64,000 nt of DNA from Bradyrhizobium sp. RD5-C2. GTDB lineage: Bacteria > Pseudomonadota > Alphaproteobacteria > Rhizobiales > Xanthobacteraceae. Numbering within the stretch: the stretch's first letter is position 1; each line of letters begins with the position of its first letter. Of the stretch, positions 7,985 through 16,017 are shown piece by piece. The translations under genes and the position numbers were made by a program. The stretch is taken from positions 248,001-312,000 of the forward strand of contig NZ_BOVL01000005.1 in NCBI RefSeq assembly GCF_019972155.1, written 5' to 3'. The notes below the pieces were generated by a model, which saw only the letters and a list, made by a program, of their open reading frames with translations, was not told where the DNA came from and ran no database searches.

Positions 7985-8857
7985 ATGCGGCGGTTGTTCG
8001 GATTGATCGGTCTGGTGCTGCTGCTGGCGAGCGGCGCGGCGCGCGCCGAGGAGCGCATCAACGTCGTTGCGAGCTTCTCGATCCTCGCCGACATGGTGCG
8101 CAATGTCGGCGGCAACAGCGTCGACGTGGTGGCGCTGGTCGGGCCCGACGGCGACGCGCATGTCTACGCGCCGACGCCGGCGGATGCCAAGAAGGTCGCC
8201 GACGCGAAGCTGCTGGTCATCAACGGCCTCGGCTTCGAGGGCTGGCTGCCGCGGCTGCTGCAAGCCTCCGGCAGCAAGGCGCCGGTCGCGATGGCAACCA
8301 AGGGCATCATGCCGCGCAAGATGGGCGGCCATGACGATCCGCATGCCTGGCAATCGGTGGCCAATGCGAAGATCTATGTCGTCAATATTCGCGACGGGTT
8401 GATCGCCGCGGCCCCCGACCATGCCGGCGTCTTCAAGGCCAATGCCGACGCCTATCTGGCCAGGCTCGAGGCGCTCGACCGGGAGGTGCATGAGGCGGTG
8501 GCGAAAATACCGGACGCGCGGCGCAAGGTGATTTCGACCCACGACGCCTTCGGCTATTTCGCCGACGCCTACGGAATTACGTTTTTCTCGCCGCTCAGCG
8601 TCTCGACCGATTCCGAGCCCAGCGCACGCGATATCGCCGCCATCATCGCCCAGATCAGGGTCGCGAAAATTCCGGCAGTTTTTCTCGAAAATATCAGCGA
8701 TCCCCGCCTGGTCGAGCGGATCGCGGCCGAGACCGGGGCCAAGGTCGGCGGGACCCTGTATTCGGACAGTTTGACGGCCGAAAAGGGCCAGGCACCCACT
8801 TACATTGATATGGTCAGGCACAATATAAAGGCCCTGACCAGCGCGCTCGCCAACTAG
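7985..8857 (+). CDS. aztC: Zinc ABC transporter substrate-binding protein (AztC/ZnuA type, cluster A-I)
   Basis: A 290-residue periplasmic protein. Residues 1-21 are a signal peptide (MRRLFGLIGLVLLLASGAARA). The mature part has the cluster A-I fold. Likely zinc ligands are histidines in GDAHVYAPTP, HDDPHAW and STHDAFGYF, plus an acidic residue near DSLTAEKG. The long His-rich loop of classical ZnuA is absent, which resembles AztC. It starts 5 bp after the permease stop. It captures Zn(II) and delivers it to the permease. Confidence 0.87.
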   Translation: MRRLFGLIGLVLLLASGAARAEERINVVASFSILADMVRNVGGNSVDVVALVGPDGDAHVYAPTPADAKKVADAKLLVINGLGFEGWLPRLLQASGSKAPVAMATKGIMPRKMGGHDDPHAWQSVANAKIYVVNIRDGLIAAAPDHAGVFKANADAYLARLEALDREVHEAVAKIPDARRKVISTHDAFGYFADAYGITFFSPLSVSTDSEPSARDIAAIIAQIRVAKIPAVFLENISDPRLVERIAAETGAKVGGTLYSDSLTAEKGQAPTYIDMVRHNIKALTSALAN

Positions 8858-8911
8858 GGCAGGGGCCCCCTTGCCGGGATTGAGCGCGGCCCCAAGTTCC
8901 TCGGAGTTGTT

Positions 8912-9961
8912 ATGGCTGAAGCTTCGCAAAAAATTCCAGTGACCGTGCTGACGGGCTATCTCGGCGCCGGCAAGACCACGCTGCTGAACCGCATCCTGTC
9001 GGAAAACCACGGCAAGAAATACGCCGTCATCGTCAACGAATTCGGTGAGATCGGCATCGACAACGACCTCATCATCGGCGCCGATGAGGAAGTGTTCGAG
9101 ATGAACAATGGCTGCGTCTGCTGCACGGTGCGCGGCGACCTCGTCCGCATCATGGACGGGTTGATGAAGCGCAAGGGCAAGTTCGACGCCATCATCGTCG
9201 AGACCACGGGCCTTGCCGATCCAGCGCCGGTCGCGCAGACTTTCTTCGTCGACGAGGACGTGCAGAAGAACGCCCGGCTCGATGCCGTGGTGACCGTCGC
9301 CGACGCCAAGTGGCTGAGCGACCGCCTCAAGGACGCGCCGGAAGCCAAGAACCAGATCGCGTTCGCCGACGTCATCGTGCTGAACAAGACCGACCTGGTC
9401 TCGAAGGCTGAGCTCGCCGAGGTCGAGGCCCGGATTCGCGGCATCAATCCCTACGCAAAACTGCATCGCACCGAGCGTTGCCAGGTCGGGATATCAGACG
9501 TGCTGGAGCGCGGCGCGTTCGATCTCGACCGCATCCTGGAGATCGAGCCGGATTTCCTCGAGGCCGGCGACGGTCACGACCACGACCACGATCATCACCA
9601 CGGTCATGACCATGATCACCATCACCAGGATCACGGCCACGGGCTGAAGCACTATCACGACGAGGACATGCAATCGCTGTCGCTGCGTTCGGACAAGCCG
9701 CTCGACCCGACCAAGTTCATGCCCTGGTTGCAGAACCTCGTCGCCACCGAAGGCCAGAAGATCCTGCGCTCGAAGGGCATCCTCGCCTTCACCGGCGATG
9801 ACGACCGCTACGTGTTCCAGGGTGTCCACATGATGCTGGAGGGCGACCATCAGCGGAAGTGGAAGGACGGCGAGAAGCGCGAAAGCCGCGTCGTGTTCAT
9901 CGGTCGCGAATTGCCGGAGCAGGCGATCCGCGACGGCTTCGAGCAGTGCATCACCACGTGA
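8912..9961 (+). CDS. CobW/COG0523-family G3E GTPase with His-rich loop (zinc metallochaperone)
   Basis: A 349-residue GTPase. Walker A is GYLGAGKTT (residues 15-23), the metal site is GCVCC (67-71), and the guanine motif is NKTD (158-161). Residues 222-249 form a His/Asp-rich loop. The CobW C-terminal domain follows, ending RELPEQAIRDGFEQCI. Zur-regulated COG0523 proteins of this type (ZigA/ZagA group) are zinc-transfer chaperones used during zinc limitation. The ATG at 8912 is 54 bp after the binding-protein gene, and the frame ends by overlapping the WD40 gene by one base. The client enzyme is unknown. Confidence 0.88.
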   Translation: MAEASQKIPVTVLTGYLGAGKTTLLNRILSENHGKKYAVIVNEFGEIGIDNDLIIGADEEVFEMNNGCVCCTVRGDLVRIMDGLMKRKGKFDAIIVETTGLADPAPVAQTFFVDEDVQKNARLDAVVTVADAKWLSDRLKDAPEAKNQIAFADVIVLNKTDLVSKAELAEVEARIRGINPYAKLHRTERCQVGISDVLERGAFDLDRILEIEPDFLEAGDGHDHDHDHHHGHDHDHHHQDHGHGLKHYHDEDMQSLSLRSDKPLDPTKFMPWLQNLVATEGQKILRSKGILAFTGDDDRYVFQGVHMMLEGDHQRKWKDGEKRESRVVFIGRELPEQAIRDGFEQCITT

Positions 9962-10980
9962 TGAAAGAGTTCGATCCGGGCGAGGCCCCTTCTTCCATCG
10001 TGTCGATCACCGATCGCGTCAAGCCGCTTCCGCTTGGTGCTGCGGTCGGTTCGGTGCATTTCCTCGGCGACCGCGCGTTCTTCGTCGGCGCCGAGGAGAG
10101 TGTCGCGATCGCGACCGCCGACGGCGAGATCACGCGCACCGAGACGCATTTCGGCGCCATCCTGTGCGCGGTCTCCGACGGCAAGCGGCTCGTCACCGGC
10201 GGTGACGACGGCAAGCTGATCGCGATCGACGCCAAGGGCGAGACCTCTGTCATTGCGACCGACGCCAAGCGGCGCTGGATCGACAATGTCGCCCTGCACG
10301 GCGACGGCACCGTGGCGTGGTCGGCGGGCAAGACTGCCTTCGTGCGTAATCCCAAGGGCGAAGAGAAAACCTTCGAAGTGCCGTCGACCGTCGGCGGGCT
10401 GGCGTTCGCGCCGAAGGGCCTGCGGCTTGCGATCGCGCATTACAACGGCGTGACCTTGTGGTTTCCCAACATGGCGGCCAATCCGGAATTCCTGGAATGG
10501 GCCGGCTCGCATCTCGCGGTCTCTTTCAGCCCGGACAATAAATTCCTGGTCACGGCGATGCACGAGGCCGCGATGCATGGCTGGCGGCTCGCCGATAACA
10601 GGCACATGCGGATGAGCGGCTATCCCGGCCGCGTGCGCTCGATGTCATGGAGCGCCGGCGGCAAGGGGCTCGCGACCTCGGGCGCCGATACCGTGATCGT
10701 CTGGCCGTTCACCAGCAAGGACGGGCCGATGGGCAAGGAGCCGGCGATGCTGGCGCCGATGCCGGCGCGGGTCGCAGTGGTCGCCTGCCATCCGAAGAAC
10801 GACATCATGGCGGTCGGCTATGCCGACGGTACTGTGCTGATGGTCCGGCTCGAAGACGGCGCCGAGATCCTGGTGCGCCGGAATGCCGGTACCGCGGTCT
10901 CCGCGCTGGGATGGAATGCCAAGGGCACGCTGCTCGCCTTCGGCACGGAAGATGGTGACGCGGGCATCGTGGAAATGTAA
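9961..10980 (+). CDS. Cytoplasmic WD40-like beta-propeller protein coupled to the CobW GTPase
   Basis: A 339-residue protein made of repeated beta-strand blades. Examples are TGGDDGKLIAIDAKGE, VSFSPDNKFLVTAMHEAAMHGWRL, SWSAGGKGLATSGADTVIVWPF and VGYADGTVLMVRLEDGAEIL. There is no signal peptide, so it should be cytoplasmic. The ATG overlaps the CobW stop codon by one base, which implies translational coupling and joint function. The WD40 fold suggests a scaffold, perhaps presenting a client protein to the GTPase. This differs from periplasmic AztD, which is also a propeller but is exported. The role is inferred from position. Confidence 0.82.
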   Translation: MKEFDPGEAPSSIVSITDRVKPLPLGAAVGSVHFLGDRAFFVGAEESVAIATADGEITRTETHFGAILCAVSDGKRLVTGGDDGKLIAIDAKGETSVIATDAKRRWIDNVALHGDGTVAWSAGKTAFVRNPKGEEKTFEVPSTVGGLAFAPKGLRLAIAHYNGVTLWFPNMAANPEFLEWAGSHLAVSFSPDNKFLVTAMHEAAMHGWRLADNRHMRMSGYPGRVRSMSWSAGGKGLATSGADTVIVWPFTSKDGPMGKEPAMLAPMPARVAVVACHPKNDIMAVGYADGTVLMVRLEDGAEILVRRNAGTAVSALGWNAKGTLLAFGTEDGDAGIVEM

Positions 10981-11024
10981 GAGATCGCTGCATCGTTCTC
11001 GGGCGAGGAAGAATCGGCAGCGCC

Positions 11025-11741
11025 ATGCGATTTCTCACCACATTCCAGCTCGCCGACTTCATCGACACCCTGGTCAGCCTGACGTCAGCTTTTGTGCTGG
11101 GCACGCTGATCGGGGCCGAGCGGCAGTACCGCCAGCGCACCGCGGGGCTGCGCACCAATGTGCTGGTCGCGGTCGGCGCGGCGGCTTTCGTCGACCTCGC
11201 GATGCATCTGGCCGGCGCCGACGGCGCGGTGCGGGTGATCGCCTATGTGGTGTCGGGGATCGGCTTCCTGGGCGCCGGCGTCATCATGAAGCAGGGCATG
11301 GACGTGCGCGGGCTGAACACCGCGGCGACGCTGTGGGCCTCGGCCGCGGTCGGCTCCTGCGCCGGCGCCGACCTGGTGGCGCAGGCGGCGGTGCTGACCG
11401 TGTTCGTGATCGCCGGCAACACGCTGCTGCGCCCGCTGGTCAACGCCATCAACCGCATCCCGCTGAACGAGAAGGCGCTTGAGGCGACCTACTACTTCAA
11501 GCTCGCGGTCACCCCCGAGGTGCTGCCCGACATGCGCGACCGCCTGGTGGAGAAGCTCGAGGCCGCGAATTATCCGGTCGCCGATGTCAACGTGGTCGAG
11601 GCCGGCGACGACTTCCTGGAGATCGTGGCGGAGCTGGTCTCGACCGCGGTCGACCCCAACGAGCTGAATGCCGTGGTGGTCGACCTGCAGCATCAGCCGG
11701 GCGTGCGGCACGTGACCTGGGAAATCAGCACCACGGATTGA
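11025..11741 (+). CDS. MgtC/SapB-family membrane protein
   Basis: A 238-residue protein. The first ~140 residues hold four or five transmembrane segments with family motifs: LGTLIGAERQYRQRTAGLRTN, GIGFLGAGVIMKQGMDVRGLNTAATLWASAAVG. Residues ~150-238 form a soluble ACT-like C-terminal domain. MgtC relatives modulate Mg2+ homeostasis, the F-ATPase or acid/magnesium-starvation survival. It starts 44 bp after the WD40 gene, so it could be the last gene of the zinc operon or have its own promoter. GAGGAAG lies upstream of the ATG. Confidence 0.83.
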   Translation: MRFLTTFQLADFIDTLVSLTSAFVLGTLIGAERQYRQRTAGLRTNVLVAVGAAAFVDLAMHLAGADGAVRVIAYVVSGIGFLGAGVIMKQGMDVRGLNTAATLWASAAVGSCAGADLVAQAAVLTVFVIAGNTLLRPLVNAINRIPLNEKALEATYYFKLAVTPEVLPDMRDRLVEKLEAANYPVADVNVVEAGDDFLEIVAELVSTAVDPNELNAVVVDLQHQPGVRHVTWEISTTD

Positions 11742-11813
11742 GGCCGGGTTCCCGCAAGCTCTGCTCAGGAACCATGCGGCAGCCGGATCGTTGACCTCGC
11801 TGACAATACGCGG

Positions 11814-12128
11814 GTGAACGAGATGGTTGCGGATCGGACCAGGCTGCGGAACGACGTGCTGATCGCCTCAACGCTGGTAGTGGCAGGCGTCGCGATCGCG
11901 GTAGTTTCGCTGCACGCGATCAACGCTGCCCCGCCGCAGGAAATGGCGCAGGCGACCCAGCCGCCGCAGACAACGCCGCCGGCCGAGTCAAAACCCGGTG
12001 GCGAGCGGCCGACCACGCCGGCGCCGGAGCCGGCGCGTCCCGACGCTGAGGCCCAGAAGGCCGGCGCCAAGCCGGCGCTGCCGCCGGCGCCCGCCGAGAA
12101 GATCGCCCCGCCGATCGAGAAGAAATAG
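11814..12128 (+). CDS. Small membrane-anchored proline/alanine-rich protein
   Basis: The frame gives 104 residues from a GTG (an ATG follows three codons later at 11823). Residues ~14-37 are one hydrophobic helix (NDVLIASTLVVAGVAIAVVS), followed by a Pro/Ala/Lys-rich tail of about 65 residues. This is typical of a short inner-membrane anchor with an extended periplasmic linker. I know no family. The start is uncertain and the ribosome site is weak. Low-complexity composition makes it less certain than its neighbours. Confidence 0.5.
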   Translation: MNEMVADRTRLRNDVLIASTLVVAGVAIAVVSLHAINAAPPQEMAQATQPPQTTPPAESKPGGERPTTPAPEPARPDAEAQKAGAKPALPPAPAEKIAPPIEKK

Positions 12129-12247
12129 CCGCGTTCGGCCGACGCATTGTGACGCGCATTTGACTGATGCTGCCGATTATACGGTCTCGCCTCCGCCGCC
12201 CGCGCCCGCCATAATCTGTCGTCTTGCAACGACAGATGGGGCCTTTC

Positions 12248-12988
12248 ATGAAGATCGAGGACGTCCGGCGCACCGCCTATTCGATGCCGCTCACCAACCC
12301 GTCGTTTCCGCCGGGACCGTACCGGTTCTTTGACCGCGAATATTTCATCATCACCTACAAGACCGACCCGGAAGCACTCGCGGCCGTGGTGCCGGAGCCG
12401 CTTGAGGTTGCCGAGCCTGTCGTGAAGTATGAATTCATCCGCATGCCCGACTCGACCGGCTTCGGCGACTACACCGAGACCGGGCAGGTGATCCCGGTCC
12501 GCTTCAAGGGCGAGCTCGGGGCCTATACCCACGCGATGTATCTCGACGACGAGGCCCCGATCGCGGGCGGCCGCGAGCTGTGGGGATTTCCGAAGAAGCT
12601 GGCGCGGCCCAAGATCGCGGTCGAGAGCGACGTGCTGGTCGGCTCGTTGCATTACGGCTCGGTGCTCTGCGCCTCCGCCACGATGGGCTACAAGTACCAC
12701 AAGGTCGATCACGACACGGTCTTGAACGCGATGAAGGCGCCGAACTTCATCCTGAAGATCATTCCGCATGTCGACGGCACGCCGCGGATCTGCGAACTGG
12801 TGCGTTTCCATCTCGACGACATCACCTTGAAGGAGGCCTGGACAGGGCCCTCCGCGCTCGGTCTGTTCCCGCACGCGCTGTGCGACGTCGCCCGCCTGCC
12901 TGTGCGCGAGGTGGTCTCGGCGCTGCACTACAAGGCGGATTTGACGCTGGGCCTGGGCTCGGTGGCGTTCGACTACATGGCGAAGTGA
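12248..12988 (+). CDS. adc: Acetoacetate decarboxylase family protein
   Basis: A 246-residue cytoplasmic enzyme of the Adc family, which decarboxylates acetoacetate to acetone and CO2 through a Schiff-base lysine. The diagnostic segment is [17 protein letters not shown] near residues 109-125; the first lysine of the KK pair corresponds to the catalytic lysine with perturbed pKa. The ATG at 12248 ([15 protein letters not shown]) fits family starts; an upstream TTG would add eight residues. It stands alone. Some family members act on other keto acids, so the substrate is probable rather than certain. Confidence 0.85.
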   Translation: MKIEDVRRTAYSMPLTNPSFPPGPYRFFDREYFIITYKTDPEALAAVVPEPLEVAEPVVKYEFIRMPDSTGFGDYTETGQVIPVRFKGELGAYTHAMYLDDEAPIAGGRELWGFPKKLARPKIAVESDVLVGSLHYGSVLCASATMGYKYHKVDHDTVLNAMKAPNFILKIIPHVDGTPRICELVRFHLDDITLKEAWTGPSALGLFPHALCDVARLPVREVVSALHYKADLTLGLGSVAFDYMAK

Positions 12989-12997
12989 GCCGCCGCT

Positions 12998-13061
12998 GTC
13001 ATTCTCCGGTGCGCAATTGCGCACCGGAGGGCCTGGCCCTTTCGGGCCAGCCCGGAATGAC
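12998..13061. repeat. Short intergenic palindromic repeat (GTCATTC...GAATGAC family)
   Basis: GTCATTC and GAATGAC bound the element. Inside are two hairpins: CTCCGGTGCGCAATTGCGCACCGGAG has perfect 12-13 bp arms, and CTGGCCCTTTCGGGCCAG is a second stem-loop. It lies between the convergent adc and hss genes, where the stems could slow transcription from both sides. Confidence 0.7.
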
Positions 13062-13127
13062 GAGAGCCAGCCGATCTCGCCGGCTACTGTGCATGGGGTT
13101 GTTTTCGAGATTTGGCCGGAAGGCCTC

Positions 13128-14573
13128 TCAGCGCACCAGGACGTTCTTGAACTGCCAGGGATCGCTGGTGTCGATATCTTCCGGGAACAGTCCCGGACGA
13201 TCCGTCAGCGGGGTCCAGTCGGTGTAGAAACCCTTCACCGGGCCGAGATACGGTAGCTGGATTTCCAGCAGACGATCGAAATCCATCTCATCGGCTTCGA
13301 CGATGCCCTCGTTCGGGTTCTCCAGCGCCCACACCATGCCGCCGAGCACGGCCGAGGTCACCTGCAGGCCGGTCGCGTTCTGGTAGGGCGCGAGCTTGCG
13401 GGTCTCTTCGATCGAGAGCTGCGAGCCGTACCAGTAGGCATTGTTGTCGTGGCCGAACAGCAGCACGCCGAGTTCGTCGATGCCGTCGACGATTTCGTTC
13501 TCGTCGAGGATGTGGTGCTTCTCCTGCATCTTGGCTGCGCGGCCGAACATTTCGTGCAGCGACAGCACGGCATCGTCAGCCGGATGATACGCATAGTGGC
13601 AGGTCGGCCGATAGATCGCCTTGCCCGATGCGTCATGCACCGTGAAGTAATCGGCGATCGAGATCGACTCATTGTGGGTGACGAGGAAGCCGTACTGCGC
13701 GCCGCGGGTCGGGCACCAGGTCCGCACGCGCGTATTGGCGCCGGGCTGCATCAGATAGATGGCCGCGCCGCAGCCGGCTTCGTGGGTATGCGCATTCTCG
13801 GGCATCCATTTTTCATGGGTGCCCCAACCGAGTTCGGACGGCTGCACGCCTTCCGACAGGAAACCTTCCACCGACCAGGTGTTGACGAAGACATCCGGCT
13901 CTTTCGGCGACTTGGAGCGCTGGGTGTCGCGCTCGGCGATATGGATGCCCTTGATGCCGGCCTGCCGCATCAGGTCCGCCCATTCGGCCTTGGTCTTCGG
14001 CTTGGGGGCATTGAGCTTCAGATCGGCGGCGACATTGAGCAGCGCCTGCTTGACGAAAAACGAGACCATGCCGGGATTGGCGCCACAGCAGGAGACCGCC
14101 GTCGTCGAGCCCGCCGGACGCGCCTTCTTGGCGGCCAGCGTCACTTCGCGCAACGCGTAGTTGGAGCGCGCTTCCGGGCCCTTCGAAGCATCGAAATAGA
14201 AGCCGAGCCAGGGCTCGTTGACGGTGTCGATATAAAGGGCACCGAGCTCGTTGCAGAGCTCCATGATGTCGGTCGAGCCGGTATCGACCGAAAGATTGAC
14301 GCAGAAGCCCTGACCGCCGCCCTCGGTGAGCAGCGGGGTCAGCAGGTCGCGATAATTGTCCTTGGTCACGGCCTGCTGGATGAATTTGACATTCTGCTTC
14401 TCGCAATGGGCCTTGCGGCCCTCATCCTTGGGATCGATCACGGTGATGCGCGACTTGTCGTAATCGAGATGCCGCTCGATCATCGGCAGCGTGCCTTTGC
14501 CGATCGAGCCGAAGCCGATCATGACAATGGGACCGGTGATTTTCGCGTAGATCTGCGAGGAGGGGCTCATCAT
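13128..14573 (-). CDS. hss: Homospermidine synthase
   Basis: A 481-residue NAD-dependent enzyme that builds sym-homospermidine, the main polyamine of many rhizobia, from putrescine units. Residues ~16-27 hold the Rossmann turn (IGFGSIGKGTLP). The conserved family regions include NLSVDTGSTDIMELCNELGALYIDTVNEPW, SCCGANPGMVSFFVKQAL and WCPTRGAQYGFLVTHNE. Length matches the family (~480). TGGAG lies upstream of the ATG pair at 14573/14570. It is downstream of RidA on the same strand and in the same block as ornithine decarboxylase, which supplies its putrescine. Confidence 0.95.
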   Translation of the reverse strand: MMSPSSQIYAKITGPIVMIGFGSIGKGTLPMIERHLDYDKSRITVIDPKDEGRKAHCEKQNVKFIQQAVTKDNYRDLLTPLLTEGGGQGFCVNLSVDTGSTDIMELCNELGALYIDTVNEPWLGFYFDASKGPEARSNYALREVTLAAKKARPAGSTTAVSCCGANPGMVSFFVKQALLNVAADLKLNAPKPKTKAEWADLMRQAGIKGIHIAERDTQRSKSPKEPDVFVNTWSVEGFLSEGVQPSELGWGTHEKWMPENAHTHEAGCGAAIYLMQPGANTRVRTWCPTRGAQYGFLVTHNESISIADYFTVHDASGKAIYRPTCHYAYHPADDAVLSLHEMFGRAAKMQEKHHILDENEIVDGIDELGVLLFGHDNNAYWYGSQLSIEETRKLAPYQNATGLQVTSAVLGGMVWALENPNEGIVEADEMDFDRLLEIQLPYLGPVKGFYTDWTPLTDRPGLFPEDIDTSDPWQFKNVLVR

Positions 14574-14610
14574 TTTCTCCAGGAGAGCGCCGAGCGGCGA
14601 GTAGAGTGGA

Positions 14611-15000
14611 TCAGGGGTTGCGTCGCTTTGCGGTGACTTCGATCTCGACCTTCATCTCGGGCTTGTAGAGCCCCGCGACGATCAGCAGCGTCGCGGCAGG
14701 TCGGATCTCGCCGAGCACCTCGCCGCAGACCGCGAAATGGGCATCCGCGTCACTGACGTCAGTGAGGTAGTAGGTCGCGCGGACGATGTCGGCCATCGCG
14801 AAGCCACCCTCCTTGAGGGCAGCCTCGATGGTCTTGAAGCAGTTCCGTGACTGGCTCGTGACATCATCGGGCATCGTCATCGTGGCGTAGTCGTAGCCGG
14901 TGGTTCCCGCGACAAAGGCGAAGTCGCCGTCGATCACGGCACGGCTGTAGCCCGCGGTTTTCTCGAACGGCGAGCCGGTGGAAATCAGGCGGCGGGACAT
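14611..15000 (-). CDS. RidA/YjgF/YER057c family protein
   Basis: A 129-residue protein of the RidA fold. Typical segments are AGYSRAVIDGDFAFVAGTTGYD, the helix SQSRNCFKTIEAALKEGGF, DIVRATYYLTD and the C-terminal RPAATLLIVAGLYKPEMKVEIEVTA. The catalytic arginine of true RidA enamine/imine deaminases corresponds to R in IRPAATLL, and is present. Family members hydrolyse reactive imines made by PLP enzymes, which fits a locus with a PLP-dependent decarboxylase. The start at 15000 gives the standard length. It lies 37 bp upstream of hss. Confidence 0.88.
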   Translation of the reverse strand: MSRRLISTGSPFEKTAGYSRAVIDGDFAFVAGTTGYDYATMTMPDDVTSQSRNCFKTIEAALKEGGFAMADIVRATYYLTDVSDADAHFAVCGEVLGEIRPAATLLIVAGLYKPEMKVEIEVTAKRRNP

Positions 15001-15092
15001 CTCGAACCTCGGCTGAAAATGGCTTTGCGCGGGGTTTACGGGCATTTTTGGCGCCCGCGCAACCCCTTCTATTCTGGGCCTTGCGGGCGGCG

Positions 15093-15260
15093 CTAGTGGG
15101 ACTGCTGCGTGGTGTCCGGTGGCGACGGCGGCGTGCCGGTCCAGCGCCGGATCAGGATGTCCCTGACGATCATGACCGAGATCAGGACCAGCATGACCGT
15201 GGTGACGAGGCCGCGCCAACGCGGGCGTGCGCCATCGATTGCAGGAAGGTTCTCTGCCAT
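15093..15260 (-). CDS. Small single-pass membrane protein (55 aa)
   Basis: This short frame (56 codons including stop) starts MAENLPAIDGARPRWRGL, continues with one strongly hydrophobic helix (VTTVMLVLISVMIVRDIL, residues ~19-36), and ends with a Pro/Thr/Gln-rich tail (PPSPPDTTQQSH). Its ATG lies 10 bp after the GNAT stop on the same strand, so it is probably co-transcribed. No family is recognised. The clear membrane profile and tight spacing make it more credible than a chance frame. Confidence 0.6.
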   Translation of the reverse strand: MAENLPAIDGARPRWRGLVTTVMLVLISVMIVRDILIRRWTGTPPSPPDTTQQSH

Positions 15261-15270
15261 AGCGCCCGCC

Positions 15271-15888
15271 TTACGCCGCGTGCGGCACGGCGAGCGGTGC
15301 CTTCCGGTTGCGGGTTGCCTTGCTCGATGCCTTGCTCTTGGGCAGCGGTGCGCCAGTCGGCGTGATCATGCCCCAGGCGCCGTCCAGTGTGCCCTCGACC
15401 AGCTCGAGGCCGAGCAGCCGCTCGCGCGCAAACGCGCCGGGCAGCGACAATTCGCCGGTCCTGGCGGTGGTGAAGCCATAGCGGGCGTAGTAGGGCGCAT
15501 CGCCAAGCAGGATCACCGCGCCGTGGCCGCGGGCCTTCGCCACGGCCAGCGCGCGCTGCATCAGCGCCGCGCCGACGCCGAGGCCGCGGCAGTCGTCGCC
15601 GACCGCCAGCGGCCCCAGCATCAGCGCGCTGCGGCCCCCCGCGCTGACGTGCCACAGCCGCACGGTTCTAACCAGCCGGCCGTCCTGGCGCACGGCCGCA
15701 AGGCTCAGACCTTGGGCGGGCGCGCGTCCGTCGCGCAGGCGCTGGCAAATGCGGGCATGGCGGTTCTCGCCAAAGCAGGCATCCAGCAGCGCTTCGCGCG
15801 CGACGACGTCCGAAGCCCGCTCCGCACGGATCGCGAACGGAGCGGCATTTCGGATGAGGGCAACGGGGGTGTTCCGATTTGCAGTCAT
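15271..15888 (-). CDS. GNAT family N-acetyltransferase (YhbS-like)
   Basis: A 205-residue acetyltransferase. Residues ~15-150 form the GNAT domain. LMLGPLAVGDDCRGLGVGAALMQRAL carries the acetyl-CoA pyrophosphate loop (R/Q-G-x-G-x-G/A, here RGLGVGAA). The segment VILLGDAPYYARYGFTTARTGE is the YhbS-type C-terminal motif. The last ~30 residues are a Lys/Ala-rich tail. Substrate unknown. Its position between ornithine decarboxylase and hss makes a polyamine or ornithine substrate conceivable, but this is only context. Confidence 0.8.
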   Translation of the reverse strand: MTANRNTPVALIRNAAPFAIRAERASDVVAREALLDACFGENRHARICQRLRDGRAPAQGLSLAAVRQDGRLVRTVRLWHVSAGGRSALMLGPLAVGDDCRGLGVGAALMQRALAVAKARGHGAVILLGDAPYYARYGFTTARTGELSLPGAFARERLLGLELVEGTLDGAWGMITPTGAPLPKSKASSKATRNRKAPLAVPHAA

Positions 15889-15943
15889 GGCACGTCAGTC
15901 CCCGCCTGCAACGGCATGTCGCACGCCGCGCAAGCGTCGTTCA

Positions 15944-15987
15944 GAAAAATCAAAAATGATCGGGAAGGAGCCGGCGGGGCCGGCTCC
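15944..15987 (-). terminator. Rho-independent terminator after ornithine decarboxylase
   Basis: On the minus strand, GGAGCCGGC and GCCGGCTCC form a 9-bp GC stem around a 3-nt loop (15967-15987). Downstream, after a short spacer, come two T runs (15944-15956). It lies 30 bp after the decarboxylase stop codon and before the GNAT start. It would separate the decarboxylase transcript from the GNAT-RidA-hss group, at least partly. Confidence 0.65.
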
Positions 15988-16017
15988 CGGTTTATCAGGC
16001 CTCGATCAGGAGGCGGC

